Source: Clostridiales bacterium (GTDB lineage: Bacteria; Bacillota; Clostridia; Lachnospirales; Bianqueaceae). From it: 64,000 bases of DNA. Positions 50,822 to 58,571 of the stretch are shown here, one piece after another; positions within the stretch are counted from its first letter, which is position 1; each line of letters opens with the position of its first letter. Both the position numbers and the translations under genes were made by a program. The DNA lies in NCBI GenBank assembly GCA_024689505.1, contig JAILDJ010000271.1:1-64000 (forward strand). Reading direction: 5' to 3'. Below the pieces are notes generated by a model, which saw nothing but the letters and a program-made list of their open reading frames with translations, did not search any database and was not told where the DNA came from.

Positions 50822-52732
50822 GTGTTCTTCAGCATGATCATGAGTGCCGTGATCCTGTTCATGATCGTGATCTATACGGTCAGTCAGACACTGATGGCAG
50901 GCGTGCGCGGCAGGCAGGCCATGGATGTATGCGCGAAAAGCACCATGGCTGGATATGTATATGAACTGTACAGGGAATATGGATTGTTCGCGCTGCTTTC
51001 AGATGCATCCGCCGAGGAAGATCTGACTTTTTTTCTGCAGGAAAACCTGGCAGCAGAGCATGTGAGGGATATCACATATACATCCACTGCCAAACTGACA
51101 GATACAGCTGTTTTTGAAGGTCAGATCAGAGAATTTATGGAGTACAGGATGCCGCTGCGCTTGATCGAGCAGTATTCGGATCTGTTGGATCAATTCCAGG
51201 AGATCGGTGATGTTTCTAAAGTGATCGATCAGGAGATCAGCCTCAACGAATGTATCGAGCAATATGCGGCGCTTTTTTCAGCCTTTATCACAGCGCTGGA
51301 AGGTGTCGATGCCTATGGCGGACAGGATGATGTCTGTGTGAAAAAGTTTTGGGATGAAACATGGAGCCGTGCGTCGTATCAAGAGTTGCTGGCTGAGGAT
51401 CCGCAGGAAAAGGTGTCTGCGGTCGCAGCATGGCGTGAGCGTACGGAACGTTTTGCCGACGTAACGGAAGAAGCGTTGGAAGCGTGGACCGAACTGCAGG
51501 CGGAAGGACGGAAGATACGGCCTGAGTTGGAAGAAATGCTGGGCAAGGCCGAGACAGAGGATCAGAAAACGGAGATCCGCAAGATGCTCGCTTCCTTACA
51601 TACGGGGCAGACGGAAGATCAGGAGATCCAGAAGATCCTGGCGGAAGATCTGCAATATATCAGCCAGGCGGAACAAGCGTTAAGCAACCTGCTGGATGAG
51701 GGTGATGCGGCTGATGTTGCATCCGCTGAGGCACTGCTGCAGTATCGGACAGATCTGTATGTGGCTTATGAACTGCATCCGATACAGAACGAAACATCCT
51801 CCTGGAGAAAACTCTGGAGGGAATTGCAGGATTACGTCACGGATCTCTCCTCATATGTCGGAAAAGAGACGGCGGTCAGTGATAGCATGCGCGAAAGCCT
51901 CCCTTCACATACGCTGCCGCGTCCGGACAGATCGGGACTGTCTCTGACGGAATTGTCAAAGTGGGCCGGACAGACATTGGAGCACGCACCGCGTAAGGTC
52001 TTGGACCGAGTCTATACAGTGGAGTACGCCACCGGAATGTTCCAAGATCTGCGGGAACAGATCTATATCCAGGAAGAAAAAGGAAAACCAGCCCGTTCTC
52101 TGCGCGCAAGGGAGAAAAGGGCCGGTGTCTTTCTGGCGGAGCAGGAATATCTGCTTATCGGGCATGGAAAAGATCTCAGAAACTGCCAGATGGTGCGACT
52201 GGAGATCATTGGCCTGCGTATGCTCAGCAATCTTTGGTTTCTAAGCACGAACGCGGAGAAAAAAGAAGAGATCAAAAGCATGTCCGCTGTGGGCGGCATT
52301 CTGGCACCGGGATGGGGCGATCTTGTACTGGGAGCATTGATCACGGCAATCTGGGCCGGAGTAGAGTCATTGAGTGATTACGAGATCCTGATCCATGGTG
52401 GTAAGGTCCCGGTCCTGAAGACTGCCCGATCGTGGCATACGGATCTGAAGAATCTGTCGCTGAAGAATTGGAAAGAGGAAAAAGACAAATGGACCAGGCA
52501 AGGATCAGAGACAACAGGGCTGCCGTATGAGGATCATATCAAGATCTTATTGTATTGCCTGCCTAAGCATACGCTGAACAGTCGTATCATGGATCTGATC
52601 CAGCTGAATCTGAGCCGGTGGACAGGGGTTTCGATACGATTGGATCAGATGCCGGTCGCGTTTCGGGCTGCATGCAGCTATAGGATCAATGGACGAAAGT
52701 ATCAGGCAAAAGGGGAGTATGGGTATACATGA
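50822..52732 (+). CDS. DUF5702-like large Tad-locus protein
   Basis: A 636-residue protein with one N-terminal helix and a long, helical, mostly acidic extracellular region. Position and layout match DUF5702 proteins of clostridial Tad loci. The only standard start is GTG at 50822, yet the frame is open upstream and encodes KTGSLTV just before it, close to the GSLTVEAS leader of the next gene product. The natural N-terminus may therefore include this motif, using a non-standard start, recoding, or a sequencing slip near 50801-50810. Function unknown; probably a minor surface component. Confidence 0.75.
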   Translation: MFFSMIMSAVILFMIVIYTVSQTLMAGVRGRQAMDVCAKSTMAGYVYELYREYGLFALLSDASAEEDLTFFLQENLAAEHVRDITYTSTAKLTDTAVFEGQIREFMEYRMPLRLIEQYSDLLDQFQEIGDVSKVIDQEISLNECIEQYAALFSAFITALEGVDAYGGQDDVCVKKFWDETWSRASYQELLAEDPQEKVSAVAAWRERTERFADVTEEALEAWTELQAEGRKIRPELEEMLGKAETEDQKTEIRKMLASLHTGQTEDQEIQKILAEDLQYISQAEQALSNLLDEGDAADVASAEALLQYRTDLYVAYELHPIQNETSSWRKLWRELQDYVTDLSSYVGKETAVSDSMRESLPSHTLPRPDRSGLSLTELSKWAGQTLEHAPRKVLDRVYTVEYATGMFQDLREQIYIQEEKGKPARSLRAREKRAGVFLAEQEYLLIGHGKDLRNCQMVRLEIIGLRMLSNLWFLSTNAEKKEEIKSMSAVGGILAPGWGDLVLGALITAIWAGVESLSDYEILIHGGKVPVLKTARSWHTDLKNLSLKNWKEEKDKWTRQGSETTGLPYEDHIKILLYCLPKHTLNSRIMDLIQLNLSRWTGVSIRLDQMPVAFRAACSYRINGRKYQAKGEYGYT

Positions 52733-53658
52733 AGCACAAGCAAGGGTCTCTGACAGTGGAAGCCTCGATCATCGTGCCTGTCGCATTTGTTGTACTGCTG
52801 CCATTCCTTTTTATCATCAGGACCGTGTATATCTATGATGCGGTCCAGTCAGCCGCCTCAGATACGGCGGCGTTTATGAGCACTGTGTTTTATCTTTCTG
52901 AAAAGATGCCGGAATCCGGCACATTGGAGGAATCATTCAGAGAGACTGCGGAGCAAGCGGTCCAGACATACATTCCTGAGTATCAAGGGTTGATGGATAC
53001 GTTGTCAGAGATCGCGGAAGAAACAGGTGCGGGGATATTCGTCAAGAATCTTGCTCTGCAGCAGACAGCGCGATATTTTTGTGATCGGCTTTTGAAGCAA
53101 AGACCGGTCTTGACGCAGGGGATCCGTGGCGGTACGAAACGGATCTCTTATATACTATCAGATTTTTTCTATACTAAGAATGAGAAAACAGACCTGTTTC
53201 GTCTGACACTGTTGTATGAGTTGACGTTCCCCTTCAATAGCAGGTTCGCAACACTGAGGCCGGTCATGATCTCAGTGACCGCGCGTAAGTACACCGGATG
53301 CAGATTATCAGGCGATACAGATGGAGAAGACGGGGAACATGAGCAGCAGGACGTTTCGGGTGTCTATTATCGGATCCAAAATGGAACGCACTATCATACG
53401 GCCTCCTGTTATTTGATCGATAAATCCTTAAGAACGATGTCGATCAGTGAAGCGCAGGCACAGGGATATACTGCCTGCAGATACTGTAAGGATCATATCG
53501 GGCACGTGGTCGTCGCAACGAACGGAGGGACCAGGTATCATGCACCGGATTGCTATCATATCGGGGGACAGATCAGTACGATCACGTGGGATGAGATCTG
53601 CAGCGGCGGATACCAGCCATGCCAGATCTGCATCGGAGGTGGAGAATGGTTTGGATAA
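52729..53658 (+). CDS. TadE-type pseudopilin with two C-terminal Ada-like Cys/His repeats
   Basis: A 309-residue protein. The N-terminus KQGSLTVEASIIVPVAFVVL is a prepilin-type leader and helix. Residues about 30-195 form an extracellular domain. Residues about 215-305 hold two repeats of one pattern: H-x5-C ... G-Y-x-A/P-C-x2-C (THYHTASC with GYTACRYC, then RYHAPDC with GYQPCQIC). This pattern resembles the Ada metal-binding/zinc-ribbon-like module found at the ends of some nucleases. Each repeat has three Cys and one or two His, enough for a zinc site. A metal-binding pseudopilin is unusual; DNA or surface binding is a guess. Confidence 0.82.
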   Translation: MKHKQGSLTVEASIIVPVAFVVLLPFLFIIRTVYIYDAVQSAASDTAAFMSTVFYLSEKMPESGTLEESFRETAEQAVQTYIPEYQGLMDTLSEIAEETGAGIFVKNLALQQTARYFCDRLLKQRPVLTQGIRGGTKRISYILSDFFYTKNEKTDLFRLTLLYELTFPFNSRFATLRPVMISVTARKYTGCRLSGDTDGEDGEHEQQDVSGVYYRIQNGTHYHTASCYLIDKSLRTMSISEAQAQGYTACRYCKDHIGHVVVATNGGTRYHAPDCYHIGGQISTITWDEICSGGYQPCQICIGGGEWFG

Positions 53659-54092
53659 GTGAAGGGATCGCCGGTATCTTACTGTTATGGCTGTCCATCT
53701 GTGACCTGAAGAGTCGGAAGATCCCTATGTGGGGCCTGATGAGCTTTTGTGCTTGCGGCGTGATACGACTGCTGCTTTTGGAGCGATCCATGGTTCTGAC
53801 ACAGTGCCTGCTCTGTCTGTGGATATGGCTCAGCCTTTGGTTGGCAGGTAAAGCTTCCGGCCGTGGGATCGGTGGAGGAGACGTCTGGTTGTTGACATCC
53901 ATGCCATTCTGGAGGACGGGTGGGTCACTGCTTTGGACACTGCTGGCGGCGTTTCTTGGGGCTGCCGTGTATGGACTGCTGCGCTATGGGGTCCGGGGAC
54001 GAAAGACCCGGTTCCCTTTTGTTCCATGGATCACTGTGGGATTCATATCGATAGGCTTAGCTATGACTAGGAAAGGACTGATAGGGATATGA
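53646..54092 (+). CDS. tadV: TadV/CpaA-like prepilin peptidase (A24)
   Basis: A 148-residue membrane aspartic protease. The first catalytic aspartate is in SICDLKSRKIP near residue 19; the second is in the GxGD-type motif GRGIGGGDVWLL near residue 78. Four helices are visible. It should cleave the Flp1-like pilin and the TadE-like proteins. The ATG is preceded by GGAGG inside the end of the previous gene and overlaps it by 13 bases. Confidence 0.9.
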   Translation: MVWISEGIAGILLLWLSICDLKSRKIPMWGLMSFCACGVIRLLLLERSMVLTQCLLCLWIWLSLWLAGKASGRGIGGGDVWLLTSMPFWRTGGSLLWTLLAAFLGAAVYGLLRYGVRGRKTRFPFVPWITVGFISIGLAMTRKGLIGI

Positions 54093-54769
54093 AGGAATTC
54101 TTGACCATACAAGAGCAGAGTGATCAACGATGGATCGAGTATGAGATCGATCCGCGTACACAGATCCTGTATCAGCGGGAGATCTTGCAGAAGGAGATGG
54201 ATTCCTGGTGCCTCCCTCATACAGTACAAAATGGCAGATGTATTTATGAGATGGACCTTCAAAAGTCACTGGAGCGATACGGTGCCAAGCAACCTTCCGT
54301 GCAGGAGATCCTGAAACTACTGGAAGCTTTTGACAGGCAGGCTCTGATCTCGGAGGACGCATTGCTGGATCGAACCCGCTGGTGTTGGGATGCGGCCTGT
54401 TGGTCCTGGGATGCGGACAGACAGACACTGCGGGGCGTCTACATCCCGGATCGGTCGTTTTCATCAGATCGTGGGGTCTTTTTGAATGGACTTTCCTCTC
54501 AGTTGATGCGCTTCTGTCTGGCGGAACACTGGGAAAATGAAGAAACGATCCTGTTTCTGCATAGGTTATATCGTGCGGGGCCGGAGCTGGCGTCGGAAAC
54601 GCTAGGTCTTAAAGAGTTCATTGAAAGAGAGCGGGAAAATATTGCGGCAAGAAGCAGGATGGAAGAAGTTGCAGTTATACCGGAAACCACGTTGGAACCT
54701 CAAAAGAAAAAGCCAAGGTTATTAAAACTGTTCTTCCACAGAAGACAGGTCGCTTTACCTTTCGGATGA
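54089..54769 (+). CDS. DUF6382-like protein without FHA domain
   Basis: A 226-residue soluble protein at the end of the tad operon, overlapping tadV by four bases. The pattern of YEMDLQKSLERYG followed by QEILKLLEAFDRQALISEDAL resembles DUF6382 domains, which in clostridial Tad loci usually precede an FHA domain. Here the protein ends with a basic KKKPRLLKLFFHRRQ tail and no FHA domain is seen. Assignment is by pattern and position only. A cytoplasmic accessory of the pilus machine is the best guess. Confidence 0.55.
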   Translation: MKEFLTIQEQSDQRWIEYEIDPRTQILYQREILQKEMDSWCLPHTVQNGRCIYEMDLQKSLERYGAKQPSVQEILKLLEAFDRQALISEDALLDRTRWCWDAACWSWDADRQTLRGVYIPDRSFSSDRGVFLNGLSSQLMRFCLAEHWENEETILFLHRLYRAGPELASETLGLKEFIERERENIAARSRMEEVAVIPETTLEPQKKKPRLLKLFFHRRQVALPFG

Positions 54770-54782
54770 AGTATGATACAAT
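54754..54782 (+). promoter_or_regulatory. Candidate promoter of the methyltransferase-hslO pair
   Basis: TTTACC (54754-54759), 17 bp spacer, TACAAT (54777-54782), overlapping the end of the tad operon. The -35 is weak. Confidence 0.45.
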
Positions 54783-54813
54783 ACATAATGATGATAAATG
54801 CGAGGTGAACAGA

Positions 54814-55554
54814 ATGTATCAGGAATTTGCCCGCGTCTATGATGAATTCATGGAAACGGTTCCTTATGAGACCTGGGCGGATCATATAGAGAGCCTTTGG
54901 CAAAAACATGATGTGCGGCCAACTTTGGTCCTGGATCTGGCGTGTGGGACCGGTGGACTTGCCATCGAGCTCAGCCGCCGCGGCTACGATATGATCGGTG
55001 CGGATCTTTCCATCGAGATGCTGGAAGAGGCGCAGGAAAAATCTGCCGTAGAGGGAGAGAACATTCTTTGGATCCACCAGGATATGCGGGAACTTGAACT
55101 GTTCGGAACAGTGGATGCGATCGTCTGTACCTGTGATAGCCTGAACTATATCACGGATCTGGAGGATCTGAATCGGGTGTTCCAAGGTGTCAGCGCGTAT
55201 CTGGAAAGCGGCGGGACGTTCATATTCGATATCAATACTTTGTACAAATACGAACAGGTGCTCGCGGAAAACACATATGCGGACACATATGATGACGCTG
55301 CTTTCATTTGGCAGAACTACTATGACCCGGAAACACGGGAAAACGAATATCAGGTCACGTTTTTCGTGGAGCAAGAGCAGGACCAGTATGTCCGGTTCGA
55401 AGAGGTCCATATCCAAAAAGCCTATAGTTTGGAAGAGATCCGGGCTTGTTTTGAGGAAGCGGGCTTTGAAGAAGAAGGGTTATATGATGAACTATCGTTA
55501 CAAGCCCCGGGACCGGATGCGGAAAGAGTACATTTTGTCATCCGTAAGAAATAG
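54814..55554 (+). CDS. SAM-dependent class I methyltransferase
   Basis: A 246-residue protein with a Rossmann methyltransferase fold. Motif I is VLDLACGTGGLAIELSRRG near residue 38, followed by the acidic GADLSIEMLEEA and a VDAIVCTCDSLNYI post-motif. It begins MYQEFARVYDEFM, a start common to a family of uncharacterised methyltransferases. The ATG at 54814 is chosen for GAGGTGA upstream; an ATG at 54766 is in frame. hslO follows after 18 bases. Substrate unknown. Confidence 0.9.
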   Translation: MYQEFARVYDEFMETVPYETWADHIESLWQKHDVRPTLVLDLACGTGGLAIELSRRGYDMIGADLSIEMLEEAQEKSAVEGENILWIHQDMRELELFGTVDAIVCTCDSLNYITDLEDLNRVFQGVSAYLESGGTFIFDINTLYKYEQVLAENTYADTYDDAAFIWQNYYDPETRENEYQVTFFVEQEQDQYVRFEEVHIQKAYSLEEIRACFEEAGFEEEGLYDELSLQAPGPDAERVHFVIRKK

Positions 55555-55572
55555 AGAAAAGAGGATTTGATC

Positions 55573-56463
55573 ATGCAGGATTATATGATCCGTGCGACAG
55601 CAGCCGATGGACAGATCGCGGCATATGTGGCAGTGACGACGCAGACAGTGGAAGAAGCAAGGAGAAGACACGGGACGTCGCCAGTGATCACGGCGGCTTT
55701 GGGCCGTACGATGACTGCAGCCGCTTTGATGGGCTGGCAGTTGAAAGCTGAGGATGAGTCCATAACGATCCAGATCGATGGCAATGGACCGGTCGAACGG
55801 ATCGTAGCAGTTTCCAATTGCAATGGAGAAGTCAAGGGATATGTGCATCATCCTGATGTGGATCTTCCGTTGAATGATAAAGGCAAACTGGACGTCGGTG
55901 GCGCGGTCGGTCTGGGTGTGATGAGCATCATCAAAGACATTGGACTGAAGGAGCCATATATTGGACGGACACATCTGGTCTCCAGTGAGATCGCGGAGGA
56001 TCTTGCGTATTATTTCACAGCTTCGGAACAGGTGCCTTCTGCTGTCGCTCTGGGTGTCCTGGTCCGTAAGGATCAGACGGTATGGACGGCAGGCGGATTG
56101 ATTCTGCAGATGATGCCCGGCGCAACAGATGAAACAGCCGAAGCCCTGCAGGAGATCGTGTCCAATTTCATGCCGGTAACAGAGTATTTCGCTATGGAAC
56201 ATACGCCGGAGGAACTGCTGGACGTCCTGCTGTCGGATTTTGGTTATCATATTCTGGATAAAAAAGAAATCTGCTTCCACTGCGACTGCAACAAGGACCG
56301 TGTATCACGGGCGCTGCTGAGCGTAGGAGAAGCAGAATTGCAGCAGATGATCGACGAGGGCGAGACCATCGAGATGAGCTGCCACTATTGTGGGGATAAG
56401 TATTACTTTACGGTAGATGAAATGAAAGCCCTGTTGGCACAGGGCAAGAAGGATCAGGACTGA
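55573..56463 (+). CDS. hslO: Redox-regulated chaperone Hsp33
   Basis: A 296-residue chaperone activated by oxidative stress. The zinc/redox cysteines are intact: CFHCDC near residue 236 and SCHYCGDKY near residue 268, the C-x-C and C-x2-C pairs whose oxidation unfolds the linker. The N-terminal domain has TAALGRTMTAAALMG and IDGNGPVERIVAV. AGAGGA fixes the ATG at 55573. Its end overlaps the convergent DUF3783 gene by ten bases. Confidence 0.97.
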   Translation: MQDYMIRATAADGQIAAYVAVTTQTVEEARRRHGTSPVITAALGRTMTAAALMGWQLKAEDESITIQIDGNGPVERIVAVSNCNGEVKGYVHHPDVDLPLNDKGKLDVGGAVGLGVMSIIKDIGLKEPYIGRTHLVSSEIAEDLAYYFTASEQVPSAVALGVLVRKDQTVWTAGGLILQMMPGATDETAEALQEIVSNFMPVTEYFAMEHTPEELLDVLLSDFGYHILDKKEICFHCDCNKDRVSRALLSVGEAELQQMIDEGETIEMSCHYCGDKYYFTVDEMKALLAQGKKDQD

Positions 56464-56867
56464 GCAGACCGGTTCTGCTTTGCCTGCTGTATTTGTATGT
56501 GTTCCATCACCAGATGGCCATACAATGTTTTCAGAGACCAAAGGATGTTGGTATCCGTGGCGACCGCTTTCAGAGCGACTGGCGCAGCCCCGCAGGTACG
56601 CAAGGCTTTGAGCAGTGCGTCCAGGCGCAGTTCTGACAGACCGCCCAGGATCATCATTTCACCCCTTGGTGCCTGGTCCGAAGATGAGGCAGACGAGTTT
56701 TCCAGAAAACCGTTCCTGCCCAAAAGATATCCTAATGACTGATCTGCATCGGCTACACTGATTTCTTTATGTGGCATCGACAGCCGGTCCAGCAAAGCGG
56801 CAATGATTGCGCGGCGCTCGGCCGGCTGGATATTATATAAGAGCACCATTTCGTTTGCGGATCGCAT
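56454..56867 (-). CDS. DUF3783 family protein
   Basis: A 137-residue protein. The core is a short alpha/beta domain with a PHKEISVADADQSLGYLLG segment and a MMILGGLSELRLDALLKALR segment, the pattern of DUF3783, common in Lachnospiraceae and relatives. Shine-Dalgarno AGGAGG precedes the ATG. Function unknown. It is convergent with hslO. Confidence 0.78.
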   Translation of the reverse strand: MRSANEMVLLYNIQPAERRAIIAALLDRLSMPHKEISVADADQSLGYLLGRNGFLENSSASSSDQAPRGEMMILGGLSELRLDALLKALRTCGAAPVALKAVATDTNILWSLKTLYGHLVMEHIQIQQAKQNRSAQS

Positions 56868-56884
56868 GATCAGACCTCCTGATA

Positions 56885-56915
56885 ATAAAAAAATAAGGTC
56901 TTCTTACGAAGACCT
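56885..56915 (-). terminator. Terminator of tRNA-Leu
   Basis: AGGTCTTC (56896-56903) and GAAGACCT (56908-56915) with loop TTAC; the minus strand continues into a T-rich run. It lies two bases after the tRNA 3' end. Confidence 0.88.
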
Positions 56916-56916
56916 A

Positions 56917-57000
56917 TGCGGATGAAGGGACTCGAACCCCCACGTCCTTGCGAACACTAGAACCTGAATCTAGCGCGTCTGCCAATTCCGCCACATCCGC
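56917..57000 (-). tRNA. tRNA-Leu (CAG)
   Basis: An 84-base class II tRNA on the minus strand. Acceptor GCGGATG pairs with CATCCGC; the anticodon arm is CTAGA-TTCAGGT-TCTAG with anticodon CAG. The variable arm is long, as for leucine, and the T loop is GTTCGAGTC. The CCA end is not encoded. It has its own promoter and terminator. Confidence 0.97.
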
Positions 57001-57023
57001 TCGTGTTCCTGCGAACATCAAAT

Positions 57024-57052
57024 ATATTATCATAGATCCAACTTCTTGTCAA
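57024..57052 (-). promoter_or_regulatory. Promoter of tRNA-Leu
   Basis: Minus-strand TTGACA (57047-57052), 17 bp spacer, TAATAT (57024-57029): a strong consensus promoter 23 bases before the tRNA. Confidence 0.88.
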
Positions 57053-57121
57053 CATGGAATTTCATCTTTTTTTCATTCCTGCCCTTTAAAAGACAAGGAT
57101 GGGTATAGAAGGAGTATCGAT

Positions 57122-57874
57122 ATGCGTACATTTTTGCTGGAAGGATGTATCGATAGCGTCGCATCAGCAGCTGCCGCGGCAAGGGGCGGAGCAGACCGAT
57201 TGGAGGTCTGTGCGGACCTGCCGGTCGGGGGCACAACGGTACGGCCCTCCGTCTTTCGTCAGATCCGGGAACAGGTGCAGATCCCGCTGCGTGTCCTGAT
57301 CCGTCCTCGTTTTGGGGACTTTCTCTTCGATGAGATGCAGATCCGGGAAATGGAGGAGGATATCCGGACGCTGAAAGATCTAGGTGCGGATGGGGTCGTG
57401 ATCGGGGCACTGCGGCCGGATGGGACTTTGGACACAAAAGTGTTGAAGCGCTTGATCCTTGCGGCAGGAGGACTGCCTGTTACATTGCATCGTGCTTTCG
57501 ATATGACCCGGGACCCCATGGAAGCATTGGAAACGGCCATCGGACTTGGGATCGATACGATCCTGACTTCTGGGCAGCGGGACGTTTGCATTGATGGTAT
57601 AGAGCTGCTGAAAGCCCTTCATGAACAGGCCGACGGCCGTATCCATATCATGTGCGGCAGCGGTGTGAAAGCGGAGAATATCGAAAGTTTAGCGCACGCG
57701 ACAGGGATCCGTTCTTTTCACATGTCAGGCAGCAAAACGCGCGAAAGCGGGATGATCTATCGAAATCCGAATGTGCACATGGGATTAAAGAACCTGAGCG
57801 AATATGAGATCAGGGAATCGGATGAGGAACAGTTCCGACAGGCGGCTACAGTACTCAGCAAGTTATATGGGTGA
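57122..57874 (+). CDS. cutC: CutC family protein
   Basis: A 250-residue TIM-barrel protein of the CutC family, once tied to copper homeostasis but of uncertain biochemical role. It begins with the family pattern EGCIDSVASAAAAARGGADR, then RVLIRPRFGDFLF near residue 58 and a LTSGQ segment near 155. AAGGAG fixes the ATG at 57122. No copper transporter or chaperone is adjacent. It is a single-gene unit. Confidence 0.93.
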   Translation: MRTFLLEGCIDSVASAAAAARGGADRLEVCADLPVGGTTVRPSVFRQIREQVQIPLRVLIRPRFGDFLFDEMQIREMEEDIRTLKDLGADGVVIGALRPDGTLDTKVLKRLILAAGGLPVTLHRAFDMTRDPMEALETAIGLGIDTILTSGQRDVCIDGIELLKALHEQADGRIHIMCGSGVKAENIESLAHATGIRSFHMSGSKTRESGMIYRNPNVHMGLKNLSEYEIRESDEEQFRQAATVLSKLYG

Positions 57875-57891
57875 AAAATCTTTACAGGTTA

Positions 57892-57920
57892 TTGATTTAC
57901 AATGGAATCGATGTTACAAT
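57892..57920 (+). promoter_or_regulatory. Promoter of the flavodoxin-like gene
   Basis: TTGATT (57892-57897), 17 bp spacer, TACAAT (57915-57920), 69 bp before the start codon. Confidence 0.75.
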
Positions 57921-57989
57921 AAAACAAATACAATGCCCGTATGTGCAGGATGCTTGCACTGCGGAACATCATAGAAAGGATCGATTCCC

Positions 57990-58427
57990 ATGAAATTACA
58001 GACATTCTTCTTCAGTAAAGACGAGCGTGGCGGACAGGCCCGCCTGATCGGCGAGCAGCTTGGCGATCTGTTCAAGTGCAAATGTGACCAGATCCCCCCG
58101 GCATATCAGTGCAACCGTGAAAAGCTTGTCATCATTACCTACGAAAAGTATGGTAAGCTGCAGAAGAAATTTACGGAATTCATTGAAAGTCTTACGACTG
58201 AAAAGGTGCTCAATGTAGCTCTGATCGAACTGTCCAACAACGGTAACGAAGGCTTTGGCGATCTGGAAGCCATCTTCGACAAGAACGGTGTCAAAGTCGT
58301 TGAGACCCTGGGCCTGAAGGTCAAGAAAGGCCTGTTCAGCTCGCCGAAGGTTACCGATGAGCAGATCAAAGAGGCTGTTGATTTCGCACACAGGATCGCG
58401 GCTTCCATGTTCGATTCCATCAACTGA
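57990..58427 (+). CDS. Flavodoxin-fold-like protein of unknown function
   Basis: A 145-residue protein whose strand/helix order (LVIITYEKYGKLQKKFTEFI, VLNVALIELS, GVKVVETLGLKV) suggests a flavodoxin-like fold. The N-terminal loop reads FFSKDERGGQAR where flavodoxins have the FMN-phosphate T/S-x-T-G-N/T-T motif, so FMN binding is doubtful. Codons are strongly biased, suggesting high expression. It has its own promoter and terminator. I do not recognise a named family. Confidence 0.6.
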   Translation: MKLQTFFFSKDERGGQARLIGEQLGDLFKCKCDQIPPAYQCNREKLVIITYEKYGKLQKKFTEFIESLTTEKVLNVALIELSNNGNEGFGDLEAIFDKNGVKVVETLGLKVKKGLFSSPKVTDEQIKEAVDFAHRIAASMFDSIN

Positions 58428-58444
58428 TCGATCAAATCCATAAA

Positions 58445-58471
58445 ACTGCCCTCAAAGGAGGGCGGTTTTTT
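58445..58471 (+). terminator. Terminator of the flavodoxin-like gene
   Basis: ACTGCCCTC (58445-58453) and GAGGGCGGT (58458-58466), one G-T pair, loop AAAG, then a T run. Confidence 0.92.
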
Positions 58472-58494
58472 GTTAACGGAAAGATACAAAAAGG

Positions 58495-58523
58495 TTGATT
58501 CTTCTATAGGGCTGCGCTATAAT
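58495..58523 (+). promoter_or_regulatory. Promoter of ddl
   Basis: TTGATT (58495-58500), 17 bp spacer, TATAAT (58518-58523), 48 bp before ddl. Confidence 0.85.
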
Positions 58524-58571
58524 GAACAAAGTGTCTTGATATAATAAAGATATCTATAAGGAGTTATCGAT

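Noticed and set aside
56948-57121. Extension of the cutC frame upstream through the tRNA-Leu gene
   Set aside because: It would translate the antisense of a tRNA and its promoter. The ATG at 57122 with AAGGAG matches the family N-terminus.
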